From Leptolyngbya subtilissima AS-A7 (GTDB taxonomy: Bacteria; Cyanobacteriota; Cyanobacteriia; Phormidesmidales; Phormidesmidaceae): DNA of 64,000 nt. The notes beneath the pieces were generated by a model. The model had not been told where the DNA came from. It did no database searches and was given only the letters and a program-made list of their open reading frames with translations. Positions 44,646 to 53,878 of the stretch are shown piece by piece. Numbering within the stretch: position 1 is the first letter of the stretch; every line of letters starts with the position of its first letter. Both the position numbers and the translations under genes were made by a program. Location: assembly GCF_039962255.1 (NCBI RefSeq), contig NZ_JAMPKY010000001.1:744001-808000 (forward strand), in the 5' to 3' direction.

Positions 44646-44734
44646 CAAATATTGGTTAAGCACAAGCAGTTAATATCTTAATTCTGATAGAGCCACTATC
44701 CTTAAAGCATAGAGCTATCTTAGAGGTCAAAGTA

Positions 44735-45931
44735 ATGGCTGATTTGACTACTGATGAGTGGGCAAAAATCAATGCTTTGTTAGAGAGCAATCCCTATAAA
44801 TACGGCATTCCTAAGCGTACTTACGGCTCTGCTGTGCTGGGGTCCTTTAATATCCGTAAGTTAGGTAACGTAAGCAGTCGAAGCACGAATACCTGGAACT
44901 TTCTTGCGAACATTTGTAGGCGCTTCGATCTCCTATCCGTCCAAGAAATTATGGGCGATTTGGAAGGCTTTGACAAGCTAGTAAGCTTGATGGGGCCTGA
45001 GTATGACGCTATTGTTTCTGACAAGACTGGGCAATTTCCTGGCGAACAAGGTCTAGGTGAACGTCTGGGGTTTATCTATAATCGAAACCTTATTCGTCGA
45101 GGCAACATTGTTTCCGATGTCTCCTATGACCGAACAAAAGTACTAAAGACCATCGTTGACAACTACAAAGTGCTGGTAGACACTGCTACGCCTTACGTGA
45201 AGTATCTTCAATCCCGTGATGCATGGCAAGAGAGCCCTGTTGGCCCTGAGCCAAAAGCACCAAAGATTCAGATTCCAGTCTTTTTGAACTTTATTCGTCA
45301 ACCTTTCTGTGCCAGCTTTGAAATAATCGGCCATCCCGAAACAAAGCCCTATAAAATCATGGCAGTCAATGCCCACCTTTACTTTGGCGATTCTGTTGAA
45401 GATCGCCGCCAAGAATTTGATGCTTTGATGGAGTGGATCTTGGGTGGGGTACAGGAGGAAGACAATACAAGTTTCCCGAACTTCATTCTCATGGGCGACC
45501 TCAATTTAAGTTTCAGCAATCCAAAAAGAGATAGACCCCGAATCGAGAGACATATTAAAACCTTTAATCAGGATATGCAGGCATCTGGCCGCAGTATCAA
45601 TGTCAATTTCCCGTTTTTGGATGTTCACAAAGGCTCAACTGAACCATTCCGTACTAATGCACGTTTAAGTGAGACTTTCGACCAAATTGGTTTGTTCAGC
45701 CATGACCCACGCCTTCCCTCCTATGACAAAAACCCAAAGATGGGACCTGAACCGCCCCAAGGTCCAGACTATGGTGTCGTGAATTTTGTAGAACTGTTTC
45801 GTGAAGCCCTTGAGCTACCGTCTATTGAGAGCTTAAGTAGCCAAGATAAGAAAGAGTTTTATAGAAAATTTGAACATGAAGTGAGCGATCATCTGCCCAT
45901 TTGGTTGCGTTTGCCGTTACCCGAGGTTTAA
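44735..45931 (+). CDS. Endonuclease/exonuclease/phosphatase family protein
   Basis: The 398-residue protein has the EEP motifs: SFNIRKLG (Asn), LSVQEIMG (Glu), LMGDLNLSF (GDLN), and SDHLPIWLRL (SDH). The family includes DNase I and phosphodiesterases. No signal peptide, so likely cytosolic. Function in the cell unknown. Confidence 0.86.
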   Translation: MADLTTDEWAKINALLESNPYKYGIPKRTYGSAVLGSFNIRKLGNVSSRSTNTWNFLANICRRFDLLSVQEIMGDLEGFDKLVSLMGPEYDAIVSDKTGQFPGEQGLGERLGFIYNRNLIRRGNIVSDVSYDRTKVLKTIVDNYKVLVDTATPYVKYLQSRDAWQESPVGPEPKAPKIQIPVFLNFIRQPFCASFEIIGHPETKPYKIMAVNAHLYFGDSVEDRRQEFDALMEWILGGVQEEDNTSFPNFILMGDLNLSFSNPKRDRPRIERHIKTFNQDMQASGRSINVNFPFLDVHKGSTEPFRTNARLSETFDQIGLFSHDPRLPSYDKNPKMGPEPPQGPDYGVVNFVELFREALELPSIESLSSQDKKEFYRKFEHEVSDHLPIWLRLPLPEV

Positions 45932-46023
45932 CTAAATAGGATTTTTGATGTACCTATTATGTGCCTGCTAGGCTTTATTTCTGTTCTGGGGATAACTAAC
46001 CATAGTGGCCCATCCCAGCATCC

Positions 46024-47943
46024 ATGGCTCTTACCATCCCCGAGATCATCCCCTCAACCGCCAGCCAGGGCGAACAACGGCTATTCAACATCCTCAAAAC
46101 CAAGCTGCCAGAGGATTTCATCGTTTGGTATGAGCCGCGCCTACAGCGCAACCTCTACCCCGACTTCACCATACTCAGTCCTACTTTTGGCCTGCTAATC
46201 ATCGAGGTCAAAGGGTGGTATGCCGGGAACATTGAGGAAGCCGGAGAGCGGTTCTTCAAAGTCAAAGATAAGCATGGGGCGATCGAGAGCTACTCATCCC
46301 CCCTACGCCAAGCCCACGGCTACTTCTGCGAGGCGGCAGAGCGCTTCAAGGGCTACCCCATCCTGCGCCGGCCTGATGGCAACTACCAGGGCAAGCTAGT
46401 CTTCCCCGTGGGCACCGGCGCTGTGATGAGCAATATCAACGAACCCCAGGCCCATGAGGAAAACATCTACAACTTTCTCCAGCAGCCCCAGGTCGCCTAC
46501 CGGGATGAGCTATTGGAGTGGGAGAACTACACCCCAGAGATGCTGATACAGCGGCTGCGGGATATGTTCAAGGTCTACTTTGACTTCCCGATGCTGACAA
46601 TAGACCAGGTGAACACGATCAAGGGCTGTCTACATCCCGAGACAATGATTAGAGAGAAGCCCGTCACCTCCAGCAGCGTGCCCGAAGGCGTTGAACTCCC
46701 GGTCGGCAGCAGCGTGGTGGTGCCCCTCGACATTGACCAGGAGCGCCTTGCCCGAAATATGAAGGATGGCCACCGCCTGATCTCTGGGGTAGCTGGCTCT
46801 GGCAAAACCTTGATCCTCCTGGCCCGCGCCAAAGTCCTTGCCAACCGCCTGCTCGACCAGCGCATCCTGATCTTGTGCTTCAACATTACGCTGGCCGCCC
46901 ACCTGCGATCGCTCCTGCATGGCGACACAATGAACCCCCAGTACAAAGACCGCATCGAGGTCATGCACTTCCACAACTGGGCTAGGACAATCTTGAGCCG
47001 ACTCCCGTATGTAAGCGACCCAACTACCTACGATAGTCTCCTAGGCCAGCAGGTTTTAACGGCTCTCCAGCAAATGCCCGAAACGGAACGATGGGACTCT
47101 ATTCTGGTGGATGAGGCCCACACCTTCACCCGCGAATGGTTTGAGTGCTGTGTGGCTGGACTGAAAGACCCAGAGAATGGTGATCTAGTGGTTGTTTCGG
47201 ACGGCAACCAGAGCCTTTATCAGCGGTCTAAGTTCACCTGGAGATCGGTAGGGATTAAAGCCCAGGGCCGCACGATGAAGCTGGCCCAAAACTACCGCAA
47301 CACCAGAGAGATTCTAGAAGCCGCTTGGACGGTGGTGAAGAAGACAGATCAAGACCTGACGGACGATGCCACATTCCCCACCGTTGAGCCTGAAGCTGCC
47401 CTGCGCCAGGGGCCTCGACCCATGCTCTACCATGCGAACACCAAAGCTAAGGCTGTAGATATTGCTGTCGAGCAGGTGCAACGCTTGGTGATGCTGGGCT
47501 ACAGCCCTTCAGATATCGCTATCCTCTACCGTTACAAACCTAAAAGGGACACCGCCCTATTCGACTCCCTACTCCAGCGCCTGCAAGATCTGAGCCTGCC
47601 GGTCTATTGGGTCACTGAGAGTCAGCAAACCAAAGTTGATTACAGCGCCCGTAAGCCGGGGGTGAGAATCATCACCACGCTATCCTCTCTGGGCCTGGAG
47701 TTTAAGGCGGTGCTGTTGCTGTGGGTTGAGCAGTTTGAGGACTGCTTTGATGAGAATTTGGATGCGCGATCGCTGGCGCGACGACAACTCTATGTGGCTA
47801 TGACTAGGGCACAGGATGAGTTGCACCTGGTAGCTGGGGGGAATGCTGCTGTAGTCAATGCATTAGGCAAAAGTGATGCGGTAGATATAACTTCAGCAGC
47901 TAGATCTACTGCCTCAGTCAAGACTGATGGTGCGATCGCTTAG
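46024..47943 (+). CDS. NERD-domain helicase (UvrD-like)
   Basis: This 639-residue protein has an N-terminal NERD nuclease-like domain (QRNLYPDFTILSPTFGLLII, then EVKGWY) and a superfamily 1 helicase: GVAGSGKTLILLARAK (Walker A), ILVDEAHTFTREWF (Walker B), LGLEFKAVLLL and LYVAMTRAQDEL (motif VI). Such fusions process DNA ends and occur near defence genes, but also in chromosomes. It is followed by rnhA after 17 bp. Confidence 0.88.
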   Translation: MALTIPEIIPSTASQGEQRLFNILKTKLPEDFIVWYEPRLQRNLYPDFTILSPTFGLLIIEVKGWYAGNIEEAGERFFKVKDKHGAIESYSSPLRQAHGYFCEAAERFKGYPILRRPDGNYQGKLVFPVGTGAVMSNINEPQAHEENIYNFLQQPQVAYRDELLEWENYTPEMLIQRLRDMFKVYFDFPMLTIDQVNTIKGCLHPETMIREKPVTSSSVPEGVELPVGSSVVVPLDIDQERLARNMKDGHRLISGVAGSGKTLILLARAKVLANRLLDQRILILCFNITLAAHLRSLLHGDTMNPQYKDRIEVMHFHNWARTILSRLPYVSDPTTYDSLLGQQVLTALQQMPETERWDSILVDEAHTFTREWFECCVAGLKDPENGDLVVVSDGNQSLYQRSKFTWRSVGIKAQGRTMKLAQNYRNTREILEAAWTVVKKTDQDLTDDATFPTVEPEAALRQGPRPMLYHANTKAKAVDIAVEQVQRLVMLGYSPSDIAILYRYKPKRDTALFDSLLQRLQDLSLPVYWVTESQQTKVDYSARKPGVRIITTLSSLGLEFKAVLLLWVEQFEDCFDENLDARSLARRQLYVAMTRAQDELHLVAGGNAAVVNALGKSDAVDITSAARSTASVKTDGAIA

Positions 47944-47960
47944 TTCATTTCTCTCTATCC

Positions 47961-48467
47961 ATGTCCCAACTTCTCAAACCCGTCATCATCTACACCGATG
48001 GAGCCTGCACCGGCAATCCTGGCCCTGGCGGCTATGGAACAGTGCTGCTCTATGGTGAACACCGCAAGGAGCTATCTAGCGGCTATCGACTGACCACAAA
48101 CAACCGCATGGAGATGATGGCAGCGATCGCTGGCCTACAGGCACTAAAGCACAAGTGCGCTGTGACCATCTACTCAGATTCTAAGTACGTTGTTGAGGCC
48201 ATGATGAAGGGCTGGGCAGTGCGCTGGCGATCAAAAGGATGGATGCGTACCAAGACCGAGAGAGCCGTCAATGCCGACCTATGGCAGCAGCTACTTAGTC
48301 TCTGTGAACAGCACCAGGTCGAGTTTCAGTGGGTCAAGGGCCACAGCGGCAATGTGGAGAATGAACGCTGCGATAGCTTGGCGGTAGCGGCTGCCAAGCA
48401 GCTAAATCTACCGATTGATGAAGGGTATGAAGTACCGCAGGTTCCTCAACAGGAATCGCTGTTCTAG
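47961..48467 (+). CDS. rnhA: Ribonuclease HI
   Basis: RNase HI removes RNA from RNA:DNA hybrids. Catalytic DEDD residues are visible: IYTDGACTGNPGPGG, NNRMEMMAAI, IYSDSKYVV and NERCDSLA. Length 168 with a short C-terminal tail is normal. It is cotranscribed with the NERD helicase gene. Confidence 0.95.
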   Translation: MSQLLKPVIIYTDGACTGNPGPGGYGTVLLYGEHRKELSSGYRLTTNNRMEMMAAIAGLQALKHKCAVTIYSDSKYVVEAMMKGWAVRWRSKGWMRTKTERAVNADLWQQLLSLCEQHQVEFQWVKGHSGNVENERCDSLAVAAAKQLNLPIDEGYEVPQVPQQESLF

Positions 48468-48528
48468 ACTGCTGCCCTAAACCCCTTCCCCTTACCCTGA
48501 TTGCGGTTCTAATCAATCTTCAGCCATT

Positions 48529-49572
48529 ATGCCAACTCTTGGCCTCGCCCTCGGTAAGTTTGCCCCTCTCCACAAAGGCCATCAGTTCCTAATTGAAACG
48601 GCCCTAGCAGAGATGGATGAAGTGATTGTCATGGTCTATGATTGCCCAGAAACAACTGCTGTACCGCTGTCCATCAGGGCTAACTGGATTCGTCAGCTTT
48701 ATCCAACGGTAAATGTCATTGAATCTTGGGACGGACCAACCGAGATAGGCGATACCCCTGAAATTAAGCAAGCGCACGAAACCTACATCTTGCAACGGCT
48801 CCAAGGCCTCAATGTGACTCACTTTTACTCTAGAGAGTTTTATGGAGAGCACGTGAGCCAGGCCTTAGGAGCCGTGAACCGCCTTGTAGACTGGACACCT
48901 CAATCAACCTGGACCAACCGCGCCACTGTTCCTATCTCAGCCACGCAAGTACGCCCTAACCCTTACCAACACCGCCAGTTTCTAGATCCTCTGGTCTACC
49001 GAGATTTAATCACCCATGTCGTCTTTCTAGGGGCACCCTCCACTGGTAAAACCACCTTGGCTGAAGCCTTAGCCCGTCACTATAAAACCCTTTGGATGCC
49101 AGAGTACGGCAGGGAATATTGGGAAACTCATCAAGTAGAGCGGCGCTTATCCCTAGAGCAGCTTGAAGAGATTGCTACAGGCCACCGAGAACGAGAAGAA
49201 GCGCAGCTGACCCAGGCCAATCGGTACCTCTTCACTGATACCAATGCCCTTACCACCTACCGTTTCTCGCTTTACTATCACGGCACCGCCTCGCCCCATC
49301 TGGCCCATCTCGCAGATTGCTGTGCCTCGCGCTATGACCTAGTGTTTTTATGTGAGACAGACATTTCCTATGACGAAACTTGGGATCGCTCTGGAGAGGG
49401 CAATAGAGCCGTCTTCCAGAAGCAAATCGTCAGTGACCTAGTAGTGCGTAAGATTCCCTTTTTTAGAGTAAGGGGCGACTTACAAACCCGAATAAGATAT
49501 GTGGCAGGCATAATCGCTCAATTTGAGAAATACCACAATCTTTTAGAACACTTTCAGGTTGCCAATGGCTGA
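48529..49572 (+). CDS. nadR: NadR-like NMN adenylyltransferase/ribosylnicotinamide kinase
   Basis: The 347-residue bifunctional protein starts with the nucleotidyltransferase motif GKFAPLHKGHQFLIE and later has the kinase P-loop FLGAPSTGKTTLAEAL. NadR phosphorylates nicotinamide riboside and adenylates NMN to NAD. It lacks the N-terminal HTH of the enteric repressor NadR. It overlaps pnuC by eight bases. Confidence 0.92.
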   Translation: MPTLGLALGKFAPLHKGHQFLIETALAEMDEVIVMVYDCPETTAVPLSIRANWIRQLYPTVNVIESWDGPTEIGDTPEIKQAHETYILQRLQGLNVTHFYSREFYGEHVSQALGAVNRLVDWTPQSTWTNRATVPISATQVRPNPYQHRQFLDPLVYRDLITHVVFLGAPSTGKTTLAEALARHYKTLWMPEYGREYWETHQVERRLSLEQLEEIATGHREREEAQLTQANRYLFTDTNALTTYRFSLYYHGTASPHLAHLADCCASRYDLVFLCETDISYDETWDRSGEGNRAVFQKQIVSDLVVRKIPFFRVRGDLQTRIRYVAGIIAQFEKYHNLLEHFQVANG

Positions 49573-50233
49573 TTTTCTCAGCATCAATACTATCGCCTTT
49601 ACCATCCTCGGTTATCCGATGAGTTACATCGAGCTGATTGGGACCCTGCTTTACCTAGGGTCAGTGTGGCTAATTGCTCAAAAGAATATGTTGACCTGGC
49701 CTATAGGCATAATCAGTGTTCTGCTGTACATGAGCCTGTTCTACCAAATTCAGCTCTACTCCGATGCTTTGGAGCAAATTTATTACCTGGTAGCTAGTGT
49801 CTGTGGCTGGTGGTGGTGGAGTCAAAAAGGCTCAGTTCAAGATGCCACGGAAGGATTTCTTTACAGTCCCCGCCGCTACGGATTGCTAACGTTAGGCATT
49901 ACATTGGGTGCGGGTCTAGCCCTTGGTGGGTTTATAGAACAGATCCATACCTGGCTGCCCCAGTGGTTCCCAGAAGCGGCTTCCTTTCCTATCCTTGATG
50001 CGGTTACAACCGTGATGAGCTTTACCGCTATGGCATTAATGGCTCTTAAACGGATAGAAAGCTGGCTCTACTGGATTGTGGTCGATGTCATCGCTATTGG
50101 GCTGTACTACGTTAAAGAGGTGCGGTTTCTCTCGCTTCTTTACGTTATTTTGCTGGGGATAGCAATTAATGGTCTGGTATCTTGGCATCAAACGTATGCA
50201 GCTTCAAAATTACATTCTTCACGGCTAAGTTAG
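49565..50233 (+). CDS. pnuC: Nicotinamide riboside transporter PnuC
   Basis: The 222-residue integral membrane protein has LIGTLLYLGSVWLIAQKNML and GWWWWSQKG, PnuC hallmarks, across about seven helices. It imports nicotinamide riboside, which NadR then traps by phosphorylation. The ATG at 49565 overlaps the end of nadR. Confidence 0.92.
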   Translation: MADFLSINTIAFTILGYPMSYIELIGTLLYLGSVWLIAQKNMLTWPIGIISVLLYMSLFYQIQLYSDALEQIYYLVASVCGWWWWSQKGSVQDATEGFLYSPRRYGLLTLGITLGAGLALGGFIEQIHTWLPQWFPEAASFPILDAVTTVMSFTAMALMALKRIESWLYWIVVDVIAIGLYYVKEVRFLSLLYVILLGIAINGLVSWHQTYAASKLHSSRLS

Positions 50234-50635
50234 GTGCTGGGTCTACTACTCAACGCTTTGGGCTGGAGGAATGAGATGCTTCTGGGCCTACTAAACATTG
50301 CCGAGGGGAATTTTTTGCTGCTGGTGCTTCTGCTACTGGGAATAGAGTTTCAGGTTCAACTTGCCTCTGTAGGGCGTTATGCCATCCTGGTGCTAACCAA
50401 GATTGGCTGTGGGTTGAGTTTAGGCTGGGCAGTTACCCAAGCCTTTGGGCTTCAGGGCGTGGAGCAAGCCGCTGTCCTCGCTGGAGCAGCCCTACCCCCT
50501 AGCTTGCTAACCCTACTCTTTGCCCAAGAGAACGATCTCGACACCCGCTTTGTTATTAGCTTCATCTCCGTTGCGGTACCTCTCTACCTGGCGATAGTCA
50601 CTCCCCTTCTAGCTCATCTATCGCTGTCACCTTAG
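50234..50635 (+). pseudogene. AEC-family transporter, C-terminal fragment
   Basis: The 133-residue product matches only the end of auxin-efflux-carrier-type permeases: GRYAILVLTKIGCGLSLGW, AAVLAGAALPPSLLTLLF and FVISFISVAVPLYLAIVTP. The N-terminal half (about 170 residues) is missing, so it is most likely a truncated gene. GTG at 50234 follows pnuC directly. Confidence 0.7.
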
Positions 50636-50676
50636 TTTTGCTGGGTATCCTAAAAACGCTGGTATTGGAGCAGGAG

Positions 50677-51225
50677 ATGAAGGTTTGGCAGTGCTTGAGT
50701 TTGGCCGTTGGCCTCGGGGCGATCGCTAGCGGATGTTCTGGAACTGTGGCTATACCTCAAGATCAGGGGTCTATTACTGACTCAATGGCCAGCCAAAACC
50801 TACCCACCGCCACCGTTGTCTCGGTGGGCGACGGCGACACACTGCGGATGAACTATCAGGGCCAGAATGTCACAGTCCGGTTCGCCTGCATCGACGCGCC
50901 AGAGACTTCCCAAACGCCTTGGGGACCAGCGGCTACCGAACGCCTGCGCCAGCTTGCCCCCCAAGGTTCAACCATCCAGTTTCGCCAGGCCGACACGGAC
51001 CAGTATGGGCGTATGGTGGCCGAGGTCTATGCGGGTAGTCAGAACATCAATCTAAAGCTGGTCAGCGAGGGCCATGCAGCAGTTTACACACAATTCTTGA
51101 GCAGCTGCCCCGACACTGATGATGTTCTCCTGGCCGCCGAGACTCAGGCTCAACAGCAGCAGTTGAACTTTTGGAATCAGTCCAATCCTGTAATGCCGTG
51201 GGACTATCGGCGGAACAATCGGTAA
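50677..51225 (+). CDS. Secreted thermonuclease family lipoprotein
   Basis: The 182-residue staphylococcal-nuclease-like protein has a lipobox (GAIASGC), VVSVGDGDTLRMNYQG, VRFACIDAPETSQTPWG, and DQYGRMVAEVYAG; the Asp/Arg/Glu catalytic set is kept. It should be a surface-bound phosphodiesterase for DNA or RNA. The ATG at 50677 is chosen because the signal sequence starts there. Confidence 0.88.
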   Translation: MKVWQCLSLAVGLGAIASGCSGTVAIPQDQGSITDSMASQNLPTATVVSVGDGDTLRMNYQGQNVTVRFACIDAPETSQTPWGPAATERLRQLAPQGSTIQFRQADTDQYGRMVAEVYAGSQNINLKLVSEGHAAVYTQFLSSCPDTDDVLLAAETQAQQQQLNFWNQSNPVMPWDYRRNNR

Positions 51226-51343
51226 GGTTGAATAGGGAAAAACATGGCTCCATCAAGCGTTATTTAACAACCCGGATGGGTTGCCGAACCAATTGAATAA
51301 GTTAGATGTTCCTAGCATCAGAGCGCTGGTTGAGAAATTTCCT

Positions 51344-51883
51344 ATGTTGAGTCGAATATCTCTTGCCCTATGTGTATCGCTGATGGTCGTTCCAACCTGT
51401 GCTATGCAAGCGATTGTCCAACCAGTCAAGGGCGAGAGCATTACCTCCAGAACGAAGGAAGCCGTCACCTCCCAACGTTTTTCCGTGGACTATCCAGACC
51501 ATTGGAGCGTTACTCAAAATGACAATGACTATGTAATTATCTATAACCAGCGCCCTGCTGGTGTGACTACAACAGGTGCAACATCACCGTACTTGATCAA
51601 GACCGATGTATCCATCCAGCCCCATTCGCTTCGAGACGCTATTTTGGGCATTGGTGATGATCCAGAGGATATCCAGCGGATTGAGTTAGTAGAAATCAAT
51701 GGGCAATCTGGATTAAGGGTTTGGGAAGAAAGTGAGGGGTGGGATTTTCCTAATACTCTCATCACTTACGTTCCCATCAACGATCAAGAAGTCGCTTATA
51801 TTGTCAGCTTCTATAGTCCTGAGAATCAGGCCGCAGAAGATGCCATTATTCAGATGCACAACACATTAAAAGTCTTTGATTGA
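51344..51883 (+). CDS. Exported protein, PsbP-like fold suspected
   Basis: The 179-residue product has a signal peptide (ISLALCVSLMVVPTCAMQ) and then RFSVDYPDHWSVTQNDNDYV, INGQSGLRVWEESEGW and EVAYIVSFYSPENQAAEDAI, the layout of PsbP/DUF1795-like proteins. Function unknown. The ATG at 51344 fits the signal peptide; an upstream in-frame start adds 21 unlikely residues. Confidence 0.65.
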   Translation: MLSRISLALCVSLMVVPTCAMQAIVQPVKGESITSRTKEAVTSQRFSVDYPDHWSVTQNDNDYVIIYNQRPAGVTTTGATSPYLIKTDVSIQPHSLRDAILGIGDDPEDIQRIELVEINGQSGLRVWEESEGWDFPNTLITYVPINDQEVAYIVSFYSPENQAAEDAIIQMHNTLKVFD

Positions 51884-52005
51884 GTACAGGCCCAGAGCGG
51901 GGATTGAACTTTCAGAACTAGCTCAATCTTGTGATGCCCTAAGACTATCAGCGGAATAATCGTTCTGGCTGAGGATGAGTTCTTACTAAAGGCAAGGATG
52001 CCAGT

Positions 52006-53367
52006 ATGCCAACTGCCTATGATTGCATTGTTGTGGGGGCCGGGCTGTCCGGACTGGTCGCGGCCCGCAATCTACACCGGGCTGGGCACAGTGTTCTAGT
52101 TATCGAAGCACAAGAGAACCTGGGCGGTCGAATGACTGGCAAGCTGTTGCCATCGGGGCAGTGGATTGACTTTGGCGGACAATGGGTAGGGCCGACGCAA
52201 GATCGGTTTCTAGCGTTGCTGGACGAGTATGGTGTCCGTCGATTTCCCTTTCCTGTTGAGGGCAAGAAAGTGCTGTTGTTTGATGGCGTCCGTTACGAGT
52301 TTGACGGATTCTTTGAGGGCTTTCCTGAAGGAGAGCCTCCTCAGGTAAGCCAGGAAGAATGGCAAGATGCTATGACGGCCTGGGAGCGGTTTGAAGCTCT
52401 GGCTAAAACCTTACCCCCCGGCCATCCTAGCCGCAATGAGCACACGCAAAAGCTAGACAGTCAGACCTTCGCCCAGTGGATTGAATCGAATACAACAACG
52501 GCTTTTGGGCACTGGTACTTTTCCTATATGGCGCGTACGGTCGGCTTCCTTGGTCCCGCAGAGCCCAACCAGGTATCGCTTCTGCATGTGCTCTGGGGAC
52601 ACATCTGCGCGTCCCAGGCCGAGTATCCAGAGGCCGAGCTTATCCGTGGTGGGGCGGGCCAGATGCCAGCCAAGCTTGCGGCTGAGTTAGGTGAGAACAT
52701 TCGCCTGGGGGAACCTGTCCTACGAATCAACCAAAATGAGACCGGAATTGGGGTTGAAACCACAAAGGGTCGCTTCGCTGCACAGTATGCCGTTGTTGCC
52801 ATGCCCCCACATCTAGCCGGCCGCATTTATTACGATCCTCCTATGCCACCGATGCGGGCACAGTTGACCCAACGAGTGCCGATGGGCTGCTGCGCTAAGG
52901 TACTAGTTTCCTATGACCGTCCATTTTGGCGGAAGCAGGGGCTAGCGGGTCTTGCCATAGGAAACTGCCCGTGGATTGAATTGTGTGCCGATGGCTCTGA
53001 CCCAGAAACAGGCGTTGGGGTGATGGCTGCATTTGTTGTGGGCGATCGCTATGGAGTTTGGCAGTCTCTAGGGGAGGGCGAGCGTCGGGCTGCCATCCTT
53101 GCCGACCTTGCTAATTACTTTGGGCATGAAGCCCTTTCGCCTGTCTCCTACGATGAAATTGATTGGCCTAGTAAGCCGTGGACCGGGGGAGGCTATGCCG
53201 CCTTTATGCCCCCAGGTGTGTGGACTAGCTACGGTGAAGCCCTTGTTGCCCCAGTTGGGCGAATCTATTGGGCTGGTACAGAAATGGCTGAGCGCTGGCC
53301 TGGTTTCTTTGATGGTGCTGTGCGAACAGGTGAGGCGGCAGCAGCGGCGATCCGTGCCCTTCTGTAA
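52006..53367 (+). CDS. Flavin monoamine oxidase family protein
   Basis: The 453-residue protein has the FAD fold VVGAGLSGLVAARNLHRAG, NLGGRMTG, IDFGGQWVGPTQDRFL and the C-terminal IYWAGTEMAERWPGFFDG (FAD binding). It oxidises amines or amino acids to imines. Substrate unknown. It is followed after 36 bp by a small unknown gene. Confidence 0.9.
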   Translation: MPTAYDCIVVGAGLSGLVAARNLHRAGHSVLVIEAQENLGGRMTGKLLPSGQWIDFGGQWVGPTQDRFLALLDEYGVRRFPFPVEGKKVLLFDGVRYEFDGFFEGFPEGEPPQVSQEEWQDAMTAWERFEALAKTLPPGHPSRNEHTQKLDSQTFAQWIESNTTTAFGHWYFSYMARTVGFLGPAEPNQVSLLHVLWGHICASQAEYPEAELIRGGAGQMPAKLAAELGENIRLGEPVLRINQNETGIGVETTKGRFAAQYAVVAMPPHLAGRIYYDPPMPPMRAQLTQRVPMGCCAKVLVSYDRPFWRKQGLAGLAIGNCPWIELCADGSDPETGVGVMAAFVVGDRYGVWQSLGEGERRAAILADLANYFGHEALSPVSYDEIDWPSKPWTGGGYAAFMPPGVWTSYGEALVAPVGRIYWAGTEMAERWPGFFDGAVRTGEAAAAAIRALL

Positions 53368-53403
53368 ACAGGGTGATTGGAGTTGATGGAGTGGAGAGGC
53401 GCT

Positions 53404-53724
53404 ATGAGCATCACAACAGAGGACAGAATCAAAGTCATTCATAACTCCTTGGCTTGCTTTCAAGAAGTCGTTGAGCCTGTTCTAGATATGAAGATGGTTT
53501 ACTTTGACCGACCGCAGAACCACACGCTACGTGTGGCCATTGAGAACTTCAAGGAAGGCTTGGGCGCTAACTGGCGCGACTACATCCAATCTGGCCTCAA
53601 CGATGAGCTAGTGACTAGCTTTGCAATGGTGGCTCATAACCTGGAACCCAAGCCATTGAAAGAAGCAATCCAGTGGCTGCACTTCACGACCCAAGACATG
53701 CTGCTACTGGGGGAACGAGGGTAG
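53404..53724 (+). CDS. Small unknown soluble protein
   Basis: The 106-residue product is helical with no signal. Notable segments are FQEVVEPVLDMKMVYFD and ALNDELVTSF-like DELVTSFAMVAHNLE. The ATG at 53404 follows an AGGCG ribosome-site-like run. It is in the amine oxidase transcript, ended by the terminator at 53778. Confidence 0.55.
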   Translation: MSITTEDRIKVIHNSLACFQEVVEPVLDMKMVYFDRPQNHTLRVAIENFKEGLGANWRDYIQSGLNDELVTSFAMVAHNLEPKPLKEAIQWLHFTTQDMLLLGERG

Positions 53725-53777
53725 CTGGGCGATCGCACCCCCTCCCCTGGGCAACCTGAACCAAGTAGATGCATCAC

Positions 53778-53829
53778 TAAAAAGCCCCTGCTGAGAGCTT
53801 ATTGAGTAGCCACAGCAGGGGTTTTCTTC
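53778..53829 (+). terminator. Rho-independent terminator
   Basis: AGCCCCTGCTG pairs with CAGCAGGGGTTTT across about 22 nt, with AAAA before and TTTTCTTCT after. It closes the transcript ending at 53724. Confidence 0.85.
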
Positions 53830-53878
53830 TCGACCATGAGGTAGAAAGGATAGAACGCTGCCCTCTAGGTCACTAACT

